Both the position numbers and the translations under genes were made by a program. Below, one piece after another: positions 1 to 9,826 of a stretch of 32,212 nt of DNA (the stretch's first letter is position 1; every line of letters begins with the position of its first letter). The stretch is from the NCBI GenBank assembly GCA_021785395.1, contig JAJYFO010000010.1, positions 1 to 32,212 on the forward strand, given 5' to 3'. Origin of the DNA: a bacterium (GTDB lineage: Bacteria > Cyanobacteriota > Vampirovibrionia > Obscuribacterales > JAKAZS01). Below the pieces are notes generated by a model that had not been told where the DNA came from, searched no databases, and was given only the letters and a program-made list of their open reading frames with translations.

Positions 1-1
1 T

Positions 2-400
2 TTGATCGATTTAGCCGAATCTAAAGGCAGTGCGACCAATCCTTTAAATTTAATGCAAGCAGCATCTTGTCTGCCTGACGAAAAGAATTTAAAAATTAGA
101 GAAGAAATAATTTCATTCTGTAAAGGCGTTCAATTCAATAGTGTGGCCGACCCCAGTTTACTTGGCCAAATTATCGAATTTAACGACATCAACCCAGTTG
201 AAGCAAGGATCCTGCTATCATCAGCGATGTTCAACCTTAATGACACACTTGATTACGGCGGTGAAGCGCTGATGTTAGCTGATTTATTGGCTGAAATTAT
301 CGGCCTAGTTAAATCAGAACAATTGCTAACCCGCAACGACCCGTTTTTAATCGAAGCTCAATGCGCTCTGGCTGCTATGGAACCGGATGTCGAAGAATAA
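2..400 (+). CDS. Hypothetical protein, C-terminal part (probably 5'-truncated by the window edge)
   Basis: Open from the window edge to a TAA at 398-400; overlaps the aroQ start by 14 nt. No family recognised. Confidence 0.6.
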   Translation: MIDLAESKGSATNPLNLMQAASCLPDEKNLKIREEIISFCKGVQFNSVADPSLLGQIIEFNDINPVEARILLSSAMFNLNDTLDYGGEALMLADLLAEIIGLVKSEQLLTRNDPFLIEAQCALAAMEPDVEE

Positions 401-839
401 AAATATTTTAGTTGTAAACGGTCCTAATCTAAATTTATTGGGCAGTCGACAAAATGACATTTATGGCAATTTAGGCTTAGGTGAAATAAACCAAAACCTC
501 ATTGATTTAGGCAAAACCTTAAATGTGACCCTGGAGTTTTTTCAATCTAATCACGAAGGTTTAATCATAGACAAATTACAGTCAGCCAAAACCAATTCAA
601 CACACGGCATGTTAATTAATTTGGGCGCTTTTACCCATACTTCTATAGCTATCTACGATACTCTTCTAGCCATAGATTTACCCTTTGTAGAAGTACATTT
701 ATCGAATATCTTTGCCCGTGAAAAGTTTAGACATGCAAGTTACATTAGTAGAATCGCTATAGGAGTAATTACTGGCTTTGGTCCCAAAAGCTATGTTTAT
801 GGCCTTATGGCTTTAAGTGATCACATCCAAAAGGCATAA
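387..839 (+). CDS. aroQ: Type II 3-dehydroquinate dehydratase
   Basis: Motifs VVNGPNLNLLGSRQNDIYG, NLGAFTHTSIAIYD, VEVHLSNIFAREKFRHASY and GVITGFG are typical of AroQ. Confidence 0.95.
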   Translation: MSKNKNILVVNGPNLNLLGSRQNDIYGNLGLGEINQNLIDLGKTLNVTLEFFQSNHEGLIIDKLQSAKTNSTHGMLINLGAFTHTSIAIYDTLLAIDLPFVEVHLSNIFAREKFRHASYISRIAIGVITGFGPKSYVYGLMALSDHIQKA

Positions 840-939
840 GCACGGTATTTGTCCGTAATTAATCGATCATCTTGCGAGGCAATAATTACCTGACTTTAGT
901 ATTACAAACGATAAAGCAAAAAAATCAATAAGCACTTAA

Positions 940-1863
940 CTAGAGCGATAAAGTTTCTACCAAGATTTTTTCAAAAGCATTTTTATCTACGTCAAGGGCT
1001 ACTTCAACGTTACGACCGCCAAACAGTGAAGTATAAGTTCGGCCACAGCTGGACCCACTTGTAACAACATCAATTTTTAAAGTTTTAAATTTAAAAATTG
1101 ATGCGTCGATAGCAGCTACACTAGTCAACGTATCCCAATAATAATACTCAAAACTGGATACCAAAGACCATAACTTGGTAGATAGCCTGGCGGCTTTAAC
1201 TTTGTTAGATATTTGTTCTAATTTAGCCAGAATATCCTTATTTAAAGGGAATAAATTAGTGACGTCTAAAGGAATTAGCTTTATATTGACGTTAGAATTT
1301 AACACTGTTTTAAAAGCTAGAGGATTGGCAAAAATATTCCATTCGGCCTTGTTTTTATAGTTGTCGAATTCTACATTCCCAGGCACATTTATAGCTCCAC
1401 CCATAATTATAATTTCTTTGATATTATCGACCAATTTTGGGTTTTGTTCGATTAACAAACCCAAATTAGTTAATGGTCCGGTTGTTACGATAGTAACTTT
1501 AGAACTAGCGTGTTTAATACAGTCAGCATAAGCTAGGATAGAATTGCGGCATTTAGAATCTTGATACGGTCGCTTATGACTTATCTGACTAAAAATTGGC
1601 AGATTTGCTACCAAGCTCGACTCTTTACGCCACGACTCGGGAAACGGATTAGTCGGCAATTCTGGACTTTTGGCTATTTCAACGTTTTCCATTTCAAGGT
1701 AAGTGGCAATGTTTATCGAGGCTCTAAAAGCATCATCAACATAAGAGTCCCCACTTGTTATACCGACTACTTGTAAATCAATACTTGGAGCTAAATACAG
1801 TAAGATAAAGCTTATAAGATCATCTATGTGGCCATCATGGTCATGAATCACCAGATTACTCAT
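940..1863 (-). CDS. Inosine/uridine-preferring nucleoside hydrolase family protein
   Basis: N-terminal DHDGHIDD (variant of DxDPGxDD), TTGPLTNLGLLIEQNP, IIIMGGA, AEWNIFANP, PLDVTNLFPL, and WDTLTSVAA in place of the usual HDPxA. Confidence 0.85.
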   Translation of the reverse strand: MSNLVIHDHDGHIDDLISFILLYLAPSIDLQVVGITSGDSYVDDAFRASINIATYLEMENVEIAKSPELPTNPFPESWRKESSLVANLPIFSQISHKRPYQDSKCRNSILAYADCIKHASSKVTIVTTGPLTNLGLLIEQNPKLVDNIKEIIIMGGAINVPGNVEFDNYKNKAEWNIFANPLAFKTVLNSNVNIKLIPLDVTNLFPLNKDILAKLEQISNKVKAARLSTKLWSLVSSFEYYYWDTLTSVAAIDASIFKFKTLKIDVVTSGSSCGRTYTSLFGGRNVEVALDVDKNAFEKILVETLSL

Positions 1864-1866
1864 AAG

Positions 1867-2175
1867 TTAATATATACCAAGTTCCAGCCTGGCGTCTTCG
1901 CTGGCCATAACTTTTGGATCCCAACGCGGTGACCAAACCAAATTGACCTTAACTTCTTTAACCCAAGGTAATTTTTTTATAGTCTGGTTAACCTGAGCCT
2001 GGATTACCGGGCCAATCGGACAAGCTGGAGAAGTTAAAGTCATATTGACGCTAACATTTTCATCTTGAATATTGATATCATATATTAAACCCAAGTCCAC
2101 AATATTGATACCAATTTCTGGGTCGACGACCGTTTTTAAACTCTCTTTCACTACATCTTCTAAAATTGAAGTCAT
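1867..2175 (-). CDS. sufT: MIP18/DUF59-type metal-sulfur cluster assembly factor (SufT-like)
   Basis: VVDPEIGINIVDLGLIYDI and MTLTSPACPIGPVIQAQV motifs; located directly after sufU. Confidence 0.88.
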   Translation of the reverse strand: MTSILEDVVKESLKTVVDPEIGINIVDLGLIYDINIQDENVSVNMTLTSPACPIGPVIQAQVNQTIKKLPWVKEVKVNLVWSPRWDPKVMASEDARLELGIY

Positions 2176-2181
2176 TACATT

Positions 2182-2649
2182 TTACTCCTTGCTATTTTTT
2201 AAATTATCATTTTCCGTATTATTGCCTTCAATACATTGCAATAAGGTATTCCAAGCCAATAAGGCACATTTAATACGCACTGGATATTTTTTTACGCCGG
2301 CTAAGGCGTTTAAATCATCGTTTGTTTCATCAAAAACGGTAATTTCGTTTTTATTGAGCATCATCTGCTTAAATTCGCTAGCTATATTAATAGCTTTATC
2401 AAGGCTGAGCCCTTTAACGGCTTCAGTCATCATAGAACTCGAAGCAGTACTAATTGAACACCCTTTGGCTTCGACTTTAATGTCTTCAATAATATCGTTA
2501 TTTAGTTTAAGATACAAGGTTAACTCGTCGCCGCAAAGAGGGTTGAGTCCTTCGAGTTTTAAACTGGCAGAATTAATACTGCCAAAATTACGCGGGCAGT
2601 GGTAATGGTCTAAAATTGTTTCTTTATATAATTCATCTTGAAGCGACAT
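2182..2649 (-). CDS. sufU: SufU-type Fe-S assembly sulfurtransferase
   Basis: LDHYHCPRNFG, NPLCGDEL, KGCSISTASSSMMTE and VRIKCALLAW; contains the insert before the last Cys typical of SufU. Confidence 0.92.
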   Translation of the reverse strand: MSLQDELYKETILDHYHCPRNFGSINSASLKLEGLNPLCGDELTLYLKLNNDIIEDIKVEAKGCSISTASSSMMTEAVKGLSLDKAINIASEFKQMMLNKNEITVFDETNDDLNALAGVKKYPVRIKCALLAWNTLLQCIEGNNTENDNLKNSKE

Positions 2650-3871
2650 GGCCCATAACCTTATAAGCGTTTTTAAGTGTTTTAACCAGAATATCGATAT
2701 CGTCTTCGTCGTTATAAATGTATAGACTGGCTCTTATGGTACCAGAGATATCTAGTAAGCGCATAAGTGGCTGGCAACAGTGGTGGCCAGCTCTTATAGC
2801 TACACCTTCTTCATTTATAACCTGGCCTAAATCATGAGGGTGAAGGCCTTTTAAATTAAACGAAATTACACTACCTCGGTTAATCGTATTAACTGGTCCA
2901 TAGAAAATTATATTTTCCTGGCCAGACAATTTTTCAAGGGCGTAGGCGGTAAGTTTTGATTCGTGCTTGGCAATATCTTTGTAGCCAATATTATTTATAT
3001 ATTCAATGGCTGTTTTAGCCGCAATAACATTAGCTATATCAGGTGTGCCAGCCTCAAATTTATACGGCAATTCATTAAAGGTAACTTTATCAAAATATAC
3101 GCTGGCTATCATGTTGCCACCGGTTAGAAAAGGCGGCATAGAGTCAAGCAAAGCCTCACGCCCCCATAAAATACCTACACCAGTGGGGCCAAGAATTTTA
3201 TGGAAAGAAAACGAAAGAAAATCACAGTTTAGTTTCTTAACGTCGATTGGCATATGCGCCACAGCTTGAGCGGCGTCAACGTGAACAATAGCTTTAAATT
3301 TATGAGCCAATTCAGTAATTGCTGTCAAGTCATTTATGACACCAAGGACATTAGACATTAAAGTAACCGATACGATTTTCGTTTTATCAGTAATTAATTG
3401 ATTCAAGTTACTTAAGTCAAGCCTAAAATCGGCTGTTAATGGAATATATTTAATTTTAACGCCTAATTCCTTAGACAATTCAAGCCATGGAACCAAATTG
3501 GCATGGTGTTCCATATGCGTTAATAATATTTCATCGCCAGGTTTTAAATTAAATCTAGCGTAAGAATAGGCAATAAGGTTAATTGACTCAGTTGTATTGC
3601 GGGTAAAAATAATTTCCTGACTGGCTTTGGCACCAATGAAATTTTGGGTAGCTACCCTTGTATCTTCGTAGGCTTGCGTAGCTTTTTGCGATAAGGTATG
3701 AATGCCTCTATGAATATTAGCGTTATAGATTTTATAATAATCAGATATGGCCTCGATAACACAGTTAGGTTTTTGCGTTGTGGCAGCATTATCTAGGTAA
3801 ACAAGGCGTTTTCCATTTACATTTTGGTTTAAAATGGGAAAATCAGCCTTAATTTTTTTAACGTCTAGCAT
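2633..3871 (-). CDS. sufS: Cysteine desulfurase
   Basis: LDNAATTQKP, HRGIHTLSQKAT, HVDAAQAVAHMPIDV, FSFHKILGPTGVGILWG, RAGHHCCQPLM. ORF track starts at 3895; the internal ATG at 3871 has AAAGG upstream and is the more likely start. Confidence 0.96.
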   Translation of the reverse strand: MLDVKKIKADFPILNQNVNGKRLVYLDNAATTQKPNCVIEAISDYYKIYNANIHRGIHTLSQKATQAYEDTRVATQNFIGAKASQEIIFTRNTTESINLIAYSYARFNLKPGDEILLTHMEHHANLVPWLELSKELGVKIKYIPLTADFRLDLSNLNQLITDKTKIVSVTLMSNVLGVINDLTAITELAHKFKAIVHVDAAQAVAHMPIDVKKLNCDFLSFSFHKILGPTGVGILWGREALLDSMPPFLTGGNMIASVYFDKVTFNELPYKFEAGTPDIANVIAAKTAIEYINNIGYKDIAKHESKLTAYALEKLSGQENIIFYGPVNTINRGSVISFNLKGLHPHDLGQVINEEGVAIRAGHHCCQPLMRLLDISGTIRASLYIYNDEDDIDILVKTLKNAYKVMGHVASR

Positions 3872-3881
3872 TTTTCGACCT

Positions 3882-4223
3882 TTAGGATTTCTCACAAATT
3901 AAAACTTTATCTTGAACAGTTTTAACGCAATAGGCTTTAATAGGTTTAACGGCCGGCAAGCAAACTTGTTTACCGGTTTTTAAATTAAATCTAGCACCGT
4001 GTTTTTGACATTCAATTTCTTCATCGTTAACTATTTGAGTTGAATTTAAAGGTACTTTTTGATGTGAACAGACATTTTCTACGGCGTAAAATTCGTTATT
4101 TAAATTAGCTACGATAATACTTAAATTATCATTACTCAATACTTTAACCGTATTTACTGGAACGTCAGAGAAATTAAGTTCAAAAATAATACTATCGATA
4201 CTAGAATTTAATGGATTATTCAT
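3882..4223 (-). CDS. Rieske-type [2Fe-2S] ferredoxin encoded inside the suf operon
   Basis: Rieske ligand pattern CxH (VCSHQKVPL) and CxxH (ECQKHGARFNLKTG). Confidence 0.88.
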   Translation of the reverse strand: MNNPLNSSIDSIIFELNFSDVPVNTVKVLSNDNLSIIVANLNNEFYAVENVCSHQKVPLNSTQIVNDEEIECQKHGARFNLKTGKQVCLPAVKPIKAYCVKTVQDKVLICEKS

Positions 4224-4252
4224 CTAACCAACCTCAACGCCTTTTTAAATAA

Positions 4253-5536
4253 TCAGCCAACAATGGACTTATCTAATTCCTCATCGATAAAGGCTCTTAA
4301 CATATCAAATAACTCACTTTGACTATAACGCTTAAATACCTGTTTTAAAAAGCCTTCAACTAAAAGCTTTTCAGCGTTAATCTTGCTTAAACCGCGACTT
4401 TGCAGATAAAATAACTGGTCTAAATCTATTTTACCAACAGTAGCTCCATGCGCGCATTTAACGTCATTAGCCAATATTTCAAGCCTTGGCAAAGATTCAG
4501 CGTGACAGTTTTTACCAAATAGCAAATTTTTATTTTTTTGCATAGCTTGCGTACCATTTGCCGTTTCGTCGACATAGATTGAACCTTGGTAAAAAGACCT
4601 GGCTGCGTCGTTTAAGGCAATATGATAATAAATATCAGACTGGGCGTTGGGCTTTAAATGATTGACGATAGTATTAAAGCTTAGATTATTATCGCGGTTT
4701 CCGTATGCTGAACCGTAAATAGAAACATTACTGCCGGTATTTAAATTAATTAAAATATCACTTTTAGTTTGAATACTGCCAAAACTAAAATTCAAATACT
4801 CTAGAGAACTATCCTTATCTTGGTCTACCAAAGACTTAGATACAAAAAAGGATTTGTCGTTTAAAATATTAAGCTCGGCTAGATATAGTTTAGAATTTTT
4901 ACCTAGTTTAATTTTGTTGACAATATTGCTCAAATTCAAACTTGTATCAATATCGCGGTTAAAATTGACCAGAATTATTTTTATACTGGAATTATCATTG
5001 AGTTTTAAGTAATTTAGGGTATTTATATTGGTGTTGGCTTCTGTATAAATAATCAGTGTTGATGTTATTTGACAATTAGCATTAACTTCAATACTTGTAC
5101 CATTATTACAGTAAGCGTGGTTGTAGAAATATAATTTATCGATTAAATCACTGTCCAGCCCAACTTTAAAATTAAAGTTAAAATCGTCTATTAAGCCTTG
5201 ATTATTCTTAAAGCAAGAATCGAGTGAATTAACCTTAATTCCGTCGATATTAGTAGAAATCACTGAACCGTTATTAGAATCGATAAAAACGCTGTCTTTT
5301 ATATACTGGTCTATATACTTAGACTTAAAATCGTAATTAGATTTTAAGTCAGTATCAATTATTCTATCGAGTTTAAGCTGACCAATATTAGAATACTTCC
5401 AGTTATTGCAAAATTCGGTGGGCAAATTTATCAAGTTATAATGCTTGAAATTAGCCAACCTAAATTTACTAAATGATTCGTTTTCATTTTTAAATTTAGG
5501 TAAATCTAAAACTACACTATTACTTAATGCTTCCAT
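4253..5536 (-). CDS. sufD: Fe-S cluster assembly protein SufD
   Basis: C-terminal VKCAHGATVGKIDLDQLFYLQSRGLSKINAEKLLVEGFL, with divergent N-terminal half; adjacent to sufB. Confidence 0.92.
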   Translation of the reverse strand: MEALSNSVVLDLPKFKNENESFSKFRLANFKHYNLINLPTEFCNNWKYSNIGQLKLDRIIDTDLKSNYDFKSKYIDQYIKDSVFIDSNNGSVISTNIDGIKVNSLDSCFKNNQGLIDDFNFNFKVGLDSDLIDKLYFYNHAYCNNGTSIEVNANCQITSTLIIYTEANTNINTLNYLKLNDNSSIKIILVNFNRDIDTSLNLSNIVNKIKLGKNSKLYLAELNILNDKSFFVSKSLVDQDKDSSLEYLNFSFGSIQTKSDILINLNTGSNVSIYGSAYGNRDNNLSFNTIVNHLKPNAQSDIYYHIALNDAARSFYQGSIYVDETANGTQAMQKNKNLLFGKNCHAESLPRLEILANDVKCAHGATVGKIDLDQLFYLQSRGLSKINAEKLLVEGFLKQVFKRYSQSELFDMLRAFIDEELDKSIVG

Positions 5537-5538
5537 AA

Positions 5539-6963
5539 CTAGCCAACCGACCCTTCCATTTCCAGTTTAATTAATCTATTCAATTCTACAGCGTACTCTA
5601 GTGGTAACTCTTTGGTAAATGGCTCAAAGAAACCATTTACAATCATGCTGGTAGCTTCATCAGCCGTTAAACCACGACTCATAAGATAAAACAGCTGTTC
5701 TTCGCCAACTTTAGAAACAGTCGCTTCGTGTTCGACGGTTACGTCGGTTTCTTCGACTTCCATGGTCGGATAAGTATCTGACCTAGACATATCGTCGAGC
5801 AATAAAGCGTCACATTTAACCGAACTCTTTACATTTTTTGCGTCTTCGTGGATTTTGACCAAACCGCGGTAAGAAGTTCTACCACCATTTTTAGATATCG
5901 ATTTAGAAACCACAAGCGAACTAGTATTAGACGCAACATGGACCATTTTAGCTCCGGCGTCCTGGTGTTGGTCTTCGCCGGCAAAAGCGATAGACAATAC
6001 TTCACCACGGGCATTTTCACCCATTAAATAGATAGCTGGGTACTTCATCGTCAATTTTGACCCAAGATTGCCGTCAACCCACTCTACTTTGGCGTTTTCG
6101 TAAGCGTAGGCGCGTTTTGTGACTAAATTATAGACATTTTTCGACCAATTCTGAATCGTCGTATATCTAATGTGCGAATTGGGCAGAGCTATTAACTCAA
6201 CCACGGCCGAATGCAAAGAATCGGTCGAATAAACTGGCGCTGTACATCCTTCAATATAGTGGACAAAAGACCCTTCGTCGGCGATTATCAAGGTTCGCTC
6301 AAACTGCCCCATATTTTCAGCGTTGATTCTAAAATAGGCCTGGAGCGGAATATCAACCTTAACACCTTTAGGCACGTAGACAAAACTACCACCTGACCAG
6401 ACGGCTGAATTTAAACTGGCGAATTTATTGTCATTGGCCGGGATAACCGTGGCAAAGTATTTTTTGACAATGTCTTCGTAAAGCCTTAAACCCGAATCCA
6501 TGTCTAAAAAGACGACACCTAATTTCTCTAAATCTTCACGTATAGAATGATAAACCACCTCAGACTCATACTGAGCGGTGACACCAGCTAAAAATTTGCG
6601 TTCGGCCTCAGGAATACCAAGTCTATCAAAGGTATTTTTTATCCCCTCGGGAACGTCGTCCCAATTAGTACCTTGTTTTTGCGATGGTTTGATGTAATAA
6701 AAAATATTAGCAAAATCGATTTCATTCAATAATTTAGTATTGCCCCAGTTTGGCATAGGTTTTTTGTAAAACATCTCCAAAGCCTTAAGGCGAAAGTCGA
6801 GCATCCATTGCGGCTCGTTTTTCATGGCCGAAATTTTACTGACAATTTCTGGGGTCAGTCCGCGACCAGATTTAAAAATGTAATCTTCAACATCGCTAAA
6901 TCCGTATTTATAATCTAATCCCATCTGGCTTAAATTATCCAGTGGTTTAAGTTCAGCTGACAT
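5539..6963 (-). CDS. sufB: Fe-S cluster assembly protein SufB
   Basis: SufB-type sequence throughout ([80 protein letters not shown]). ORF track starts at 7008, but the ATG at 6963 has an upstream AAGGAGG and is preferred. Confidence 0.97.
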   Translation of the reverse strand: MSAELKPLDNLSQMGLDYKYGFSDVEDYIFKSGRGLTPEIVSKISAMKNEPQWMLDFRLKALEMFYKKPMPNWGNTKLLNEIDFANIFYYIKPSQKQGTNWDDVPEGIKNTFDRLGIPEAERKFLAGVTAQYESEVVYHSIREDLEKLGVVFLDMDSGLRLYEDIVKKYFATVIPANDNKFASLNSAVWSGGSFVYVPKGVKVDIPLQAYFRINAENMGQFERTLIIADEGSFVHYIEGCTAPVYSTDSLHSAVVELIALPNSHIRYTTIQNWSKNVYNLVTKRAYAYENAKVEWVDGNLGSKLTMKYPAIYLMGENARGEVLSIAFAGEDQHQDAGAKMVHVASNTSSLVVSKSISKNGGRTSYRGLVKIHEDAKNVKSSVKCDALLLDDMSRSDTYPTMEVEETDVTVEHEATVSKVGEEQLFYLMSRGLTADEATSMIVNGFFEPFTKELPLEYAVELNRLIKLEMEGSVG

Positions 6964-7729
6964 AATTGACCTCCTTGGTGGCATTATGGGCAAAGTGCTC
7001 GTAACCAAATTCTTCCAGCTGTAAAGCTAATTCTTTAGTGCCGGTTTGGGTTATTTGTCCATTCTCAAAAATATGGACGAATTGAGGACTTACATAGTTT
7101 AAAATACGCTGGTAATGAGTAATTAACAATACCGCTGAGCCAGCTTCGTTTAAAGCCGATATTCCGCTGGCGACAACTTTCAAAGCGTCAATATCTAGAC
7201 CCGAATCGGTTTCATCTAAGATAGCCAGTTTGGGCTTTAGCAGCGTCAAATGGAGTATTTCTAATTTTTTCTTTTCGCCTCCCGAAAAACCATCATTAAC
7301 ATAGCGCGATAAAAATTCGTCTTTAATTTCCAACTTGGCCATACTTTCTTTGAGCATGGCTTTAAGCTCTTTGATCGGTATTTCTCTGTCTAATACGGCT
7401 TTTAGGGTAGTTTTTAAGAAATTTAAAACAGTAACCCCCGGAATCGCTACAGGATACTGAAAAGATAAAGCCAAACCCATTTTAGCCCTTTCGTCAGGGC
7501 TTACGTCATTTATGTTGCGGCCGTTAAATTCAATTTGGCCTTCGCTAATTTCATACTTGGGGTGGCCCATAATGGTATAAGATAGCGTAGATTTGCCAGA
7601 GCCATTGCGACCCATTAAGGCATGGATTTCACCCGGGTTTATTTTAAGGCTAACACCTTTCAATATTTCTTTGCCGGCGGTTTTAACTTTTAGATTAGAA
7701 ATTTTAAGTCCTGATTCTTGCTTATTCAT
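6953..7729 (-). CDS. sufC: Fe-S cluster assembly ATPase SufC
   Basis: Walker [10 protein letters not shown], signature [13 protein letters not shown], Walker [17 protein letters not shown]. Confidence 0.97.
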   Translation of the reverse strand: MNKQESGLKISNLKVKTAGKEILKGVSLKINPGEIHALMGRNGSGKSTLSYTIMGHPKYEISEGQIEFNGRNINDVSPDERAKMGLALSFQYPVAIPGVTVLNFLKTTLKAVLDREIPIKELKAMLKESMAKLEIKDEFLSRYVNDGFSGGEKKKLEILHLTLLKPKLAILDETDSGLDIDALKVVASGISALNEAGSAVLLITHYQRILNYVSPQFVHIFENGQITQTGTKELALQLEEFGYEHFAHNATKEVNYVS

Positions 7730-7828
7730 TTGAATTACCTTATATCTAGCCCAAGGGCGTTTTTGTATTTAAACCTTATAACAATGATATATTATATTAT
7801 TTTTGCCAGGAAGATTTAAAGGGGTAGG

Positions 7829-7857
7829 TTTACATTACAAGATTAAATGCTTATAAT
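7829..7857 (+). promoter_or_regulatory. Candidate sigma70-type promoter directed toward sufR
   Basis: TTTACA (7829-7834), 17-nt spacer, TATAAT (7852-7857). Confidence 0.5.
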
Positions 7858-7868
7858 ACGTATTATAA
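7851..7868. promoter_or_regulatory. Perfect 18-bp palindrome TTATAATACGTATTATAA, candidate SufR operator
   Basis: Left half TTATAATAC is the exact reverse complement of GTATTATAA; lies between divergent sufC and sufR and contains a TATAAT on each strand. Confidence 0.5.
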
Positions 7869-8033
7869 CAACTTTTGAGATATAATAGTATAAAAAGTAT
7901 TTAAAATCTATAAAAAAGTATTAAATCAATATAAAACACACCAAAGATAGTCACAAAGCTTAATTTTGTAGTAATTTAGCAAAGTATAATGATTTAACAT
8001 TGTTCATAAATTCCACACAAGCCTATTTAAACT

Positions 8034-8696
8034 ATGCCGAAAATAACTAATAAAATTAATTTAAGCAAACCAGAATCTAGTAAAGATTCTTTACTTATCC
8101 ATTTAAAAAATAACGGCGAATTAACCGTACCTAAATTATGCCAACTGCTAAACATTACTCCAATGGCCGTTAGACGTCATCTTAATGAATTGATGGTAAA
8201 CGGTCTTATCGAATCACGACAGGTTAAACAGGCAACCGGCAGGCCGGTTTACCATTACCATTTAAGCAACAAAGCAAATACACTATTTCCGTCCAATTTC
8301 CAAAATCTGGCCAATGAGTTATTACAAATAATTCACAAACAGTCGGGTCACAAAGGTGTAATGGATTTACTAGCCCAGCGTGATAAGGATAGACTGGCCA
8401 TTTACAAAGAAAAAATAAATGGCAAAAGTTTGGCCGAAAAAATAGTCGAAGTCGTCCAGATTTTTGCCAGCGATGGTTATATGACCGAGTACAAAGAAGT
8501 TGAAAATGGTCAATACATAATTTACCAAAAAAATTGTGCACTTCACGATATAGCTAAAACTTACCGTCAATTGTGCATTTTAGAACCAAGGTTTATTGAA
8601 TCGTTATTGGGTGTTAAAGTAATCCGCACCGAATATATGCTCAAGAACTCACCAGTATGCGCTTACCTGGTAACGACCGAAGCGTTAAAGACTTAA
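8034..8696 (+). CDS. sufR: SufR-type Fe-S-responsive transcriptional regulator (winged HTH)
   Basis: HTH region LTVPKLCQLLNITPMAVRRHLNELMVNGLIESR...TGRPVYHYHLS; C-terminal cysteines with spacing C-x12-C-x27-C (NCALHDIAKTYRQLC...NSPVC); divergent from suf genes. Confidence 0.88.
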   Translation: MPKITNKINLSKPESSKDSLLIHLKNNGELTVPKLCQLLNITPMAVRRHLNELMVNGLIESRQVKQATGRPVYHYHLSNKANTLFPSNFQNLANELLQIIHKQSGHKGVMDLLAQRDKDRLAIYKEKINGKSLAEKIVEVVQIFASDGYMTEYKEVENGQYIIYQKNCALHDIAKTYRQLCILEPRFIESLLGVKVIRTEYMLKNSPVCAYLVTTEALKT

Positions 8697-8776
8697 CGAA
8701 TAAACTTTTGTTAGGCACGCTAAAGACATAATAAAGTTCGTCACTAAAATTCTTTTAAAGTTTTGGGTCAATATCT

Positions 8777-9826
8777 TTACTTATTTAGACCAACCGTGTT
8801 TAAAATTATTTCAACCAATTTGTCATAACCTATTCCAGCTGTTTTAGCCATAGCCGGTAGATCGGACGTATCGGTCATACCAGGCAGAGTATTAACTTCA
8901 AGAACATATGGGTTATTGTTTTTATCGATAATCATGTCGATTCTGGCGTAGCTTTTACAATAAATAGCCTTGAACACTTTTTGAGCAACACTTTCTACTT
9001 TAAGACGAGTGTCATCACCTATCATGGCTGGCAAAATAAATTCGGTCATACCATGGGTATATTTGGCCTCATAGTCATAAAAGCCTGCCTTAGATTTAGG
9101 TCTTAATTCAAGGATCGGCAAGACCATAAGGTCGCAACCATTATTACCGCGTTCAACTACGCCAACGGTAATTTCGGTACCATAGATATATTCTTCAATT
9201 AATACAGAACCGTACTCGTTTATGATTTTTTGACTTAATTTTTTCAATTCATTTATATCATTAACTTTATAAGTATCAACCGAAGAACCTGCACTAATGG
9301 GTTTTAACATATAAGTATCTGACTCAAGGCTTTGTATAAGAATATCTAAATTGACCAAATTCTCGTTATTTAAAACCAAATAATTGGCGTTTAAAATATT
9401 TTGACTGGATAGTATTTGCTTAGTAGCCAATTTGTTCATAGCCAGTGAACTGCCTAAAATTCCGGTTCCAGTATAAGGTATTTCAAGTAGTTCTAAAATA
9501 CCTTGAACGATACCGTCTTCACCAAACTGACCATGCAAAGCCAAAAAAGCGTATTCAATTTTTTTATCTTTTAGTACGTAGGGTAAATTTCTATCAACAT
9601 CAATAAATATACTGTTAACGTACCCAAGCCTCTTTAAAGCGTTAAGACAATTATGACTAGACCTTAAAGAAACCTCTCGTTCGCTCGATAATCCACCGCC
9701 TAAAACAGCAATAAAGGCATTTTTATTAATCATAGAATATGGCGCTCCAATAAAACTTTTATACTGTAAAGTATTATTATTGATCTGAATAAATTCACCT
9801 GTAAAAGTATGCATAATTACCCCCAA
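8777..9826 (-). CDS. ddl: D-alanine--D-alanine ligase
   Basis: AVLGGGLSSEREVSLRS, LHGQFGEDGIVQGILELLEIPYTGTG, MLKPISAGSSVD, DMIIDKNNNPYVLEVNTLPGMT. True start could be internal (for example the ATG at 9814). Confidence 0.95.
   Translation of the reverse strand: MGVIMHTFTGEFIQINNNTLQYKSFIGAPYSMINKNAFIAVLGGGLSSEREVSLRSSHNCLNALKRLGYVNSIFIDVDRNLPYVLKDKKIEYAFLALHGQFGEDGIVQGILELLEIPYTGTGILGSSLAMNKLATKQILSSQNILNANYLVLNNENLVNLDILIQSLESDTYMLKPISAGSSVDTYKVNDINELKKLSQKIINEYGSVLIEEYIYGTEITVGVVERGNNGCDLMVLPILELRPKSKAGFYDYEAKYTHGMTEFILPAMIGDDTRLKVESVAQKVFKAIYCKSYARIDMIIDKNNNPYVLEVNTLPGMTDTSDLPAMAKTAGIGYDKLVEIILNTVGLNK

Noticed and set aside
2072-3269. Plus-strand ORFs 2072-2605 and 3006-3269
   Set aside because: Antisense to well-supported sufT-like, sufU and sufS; no recognisable protein features.
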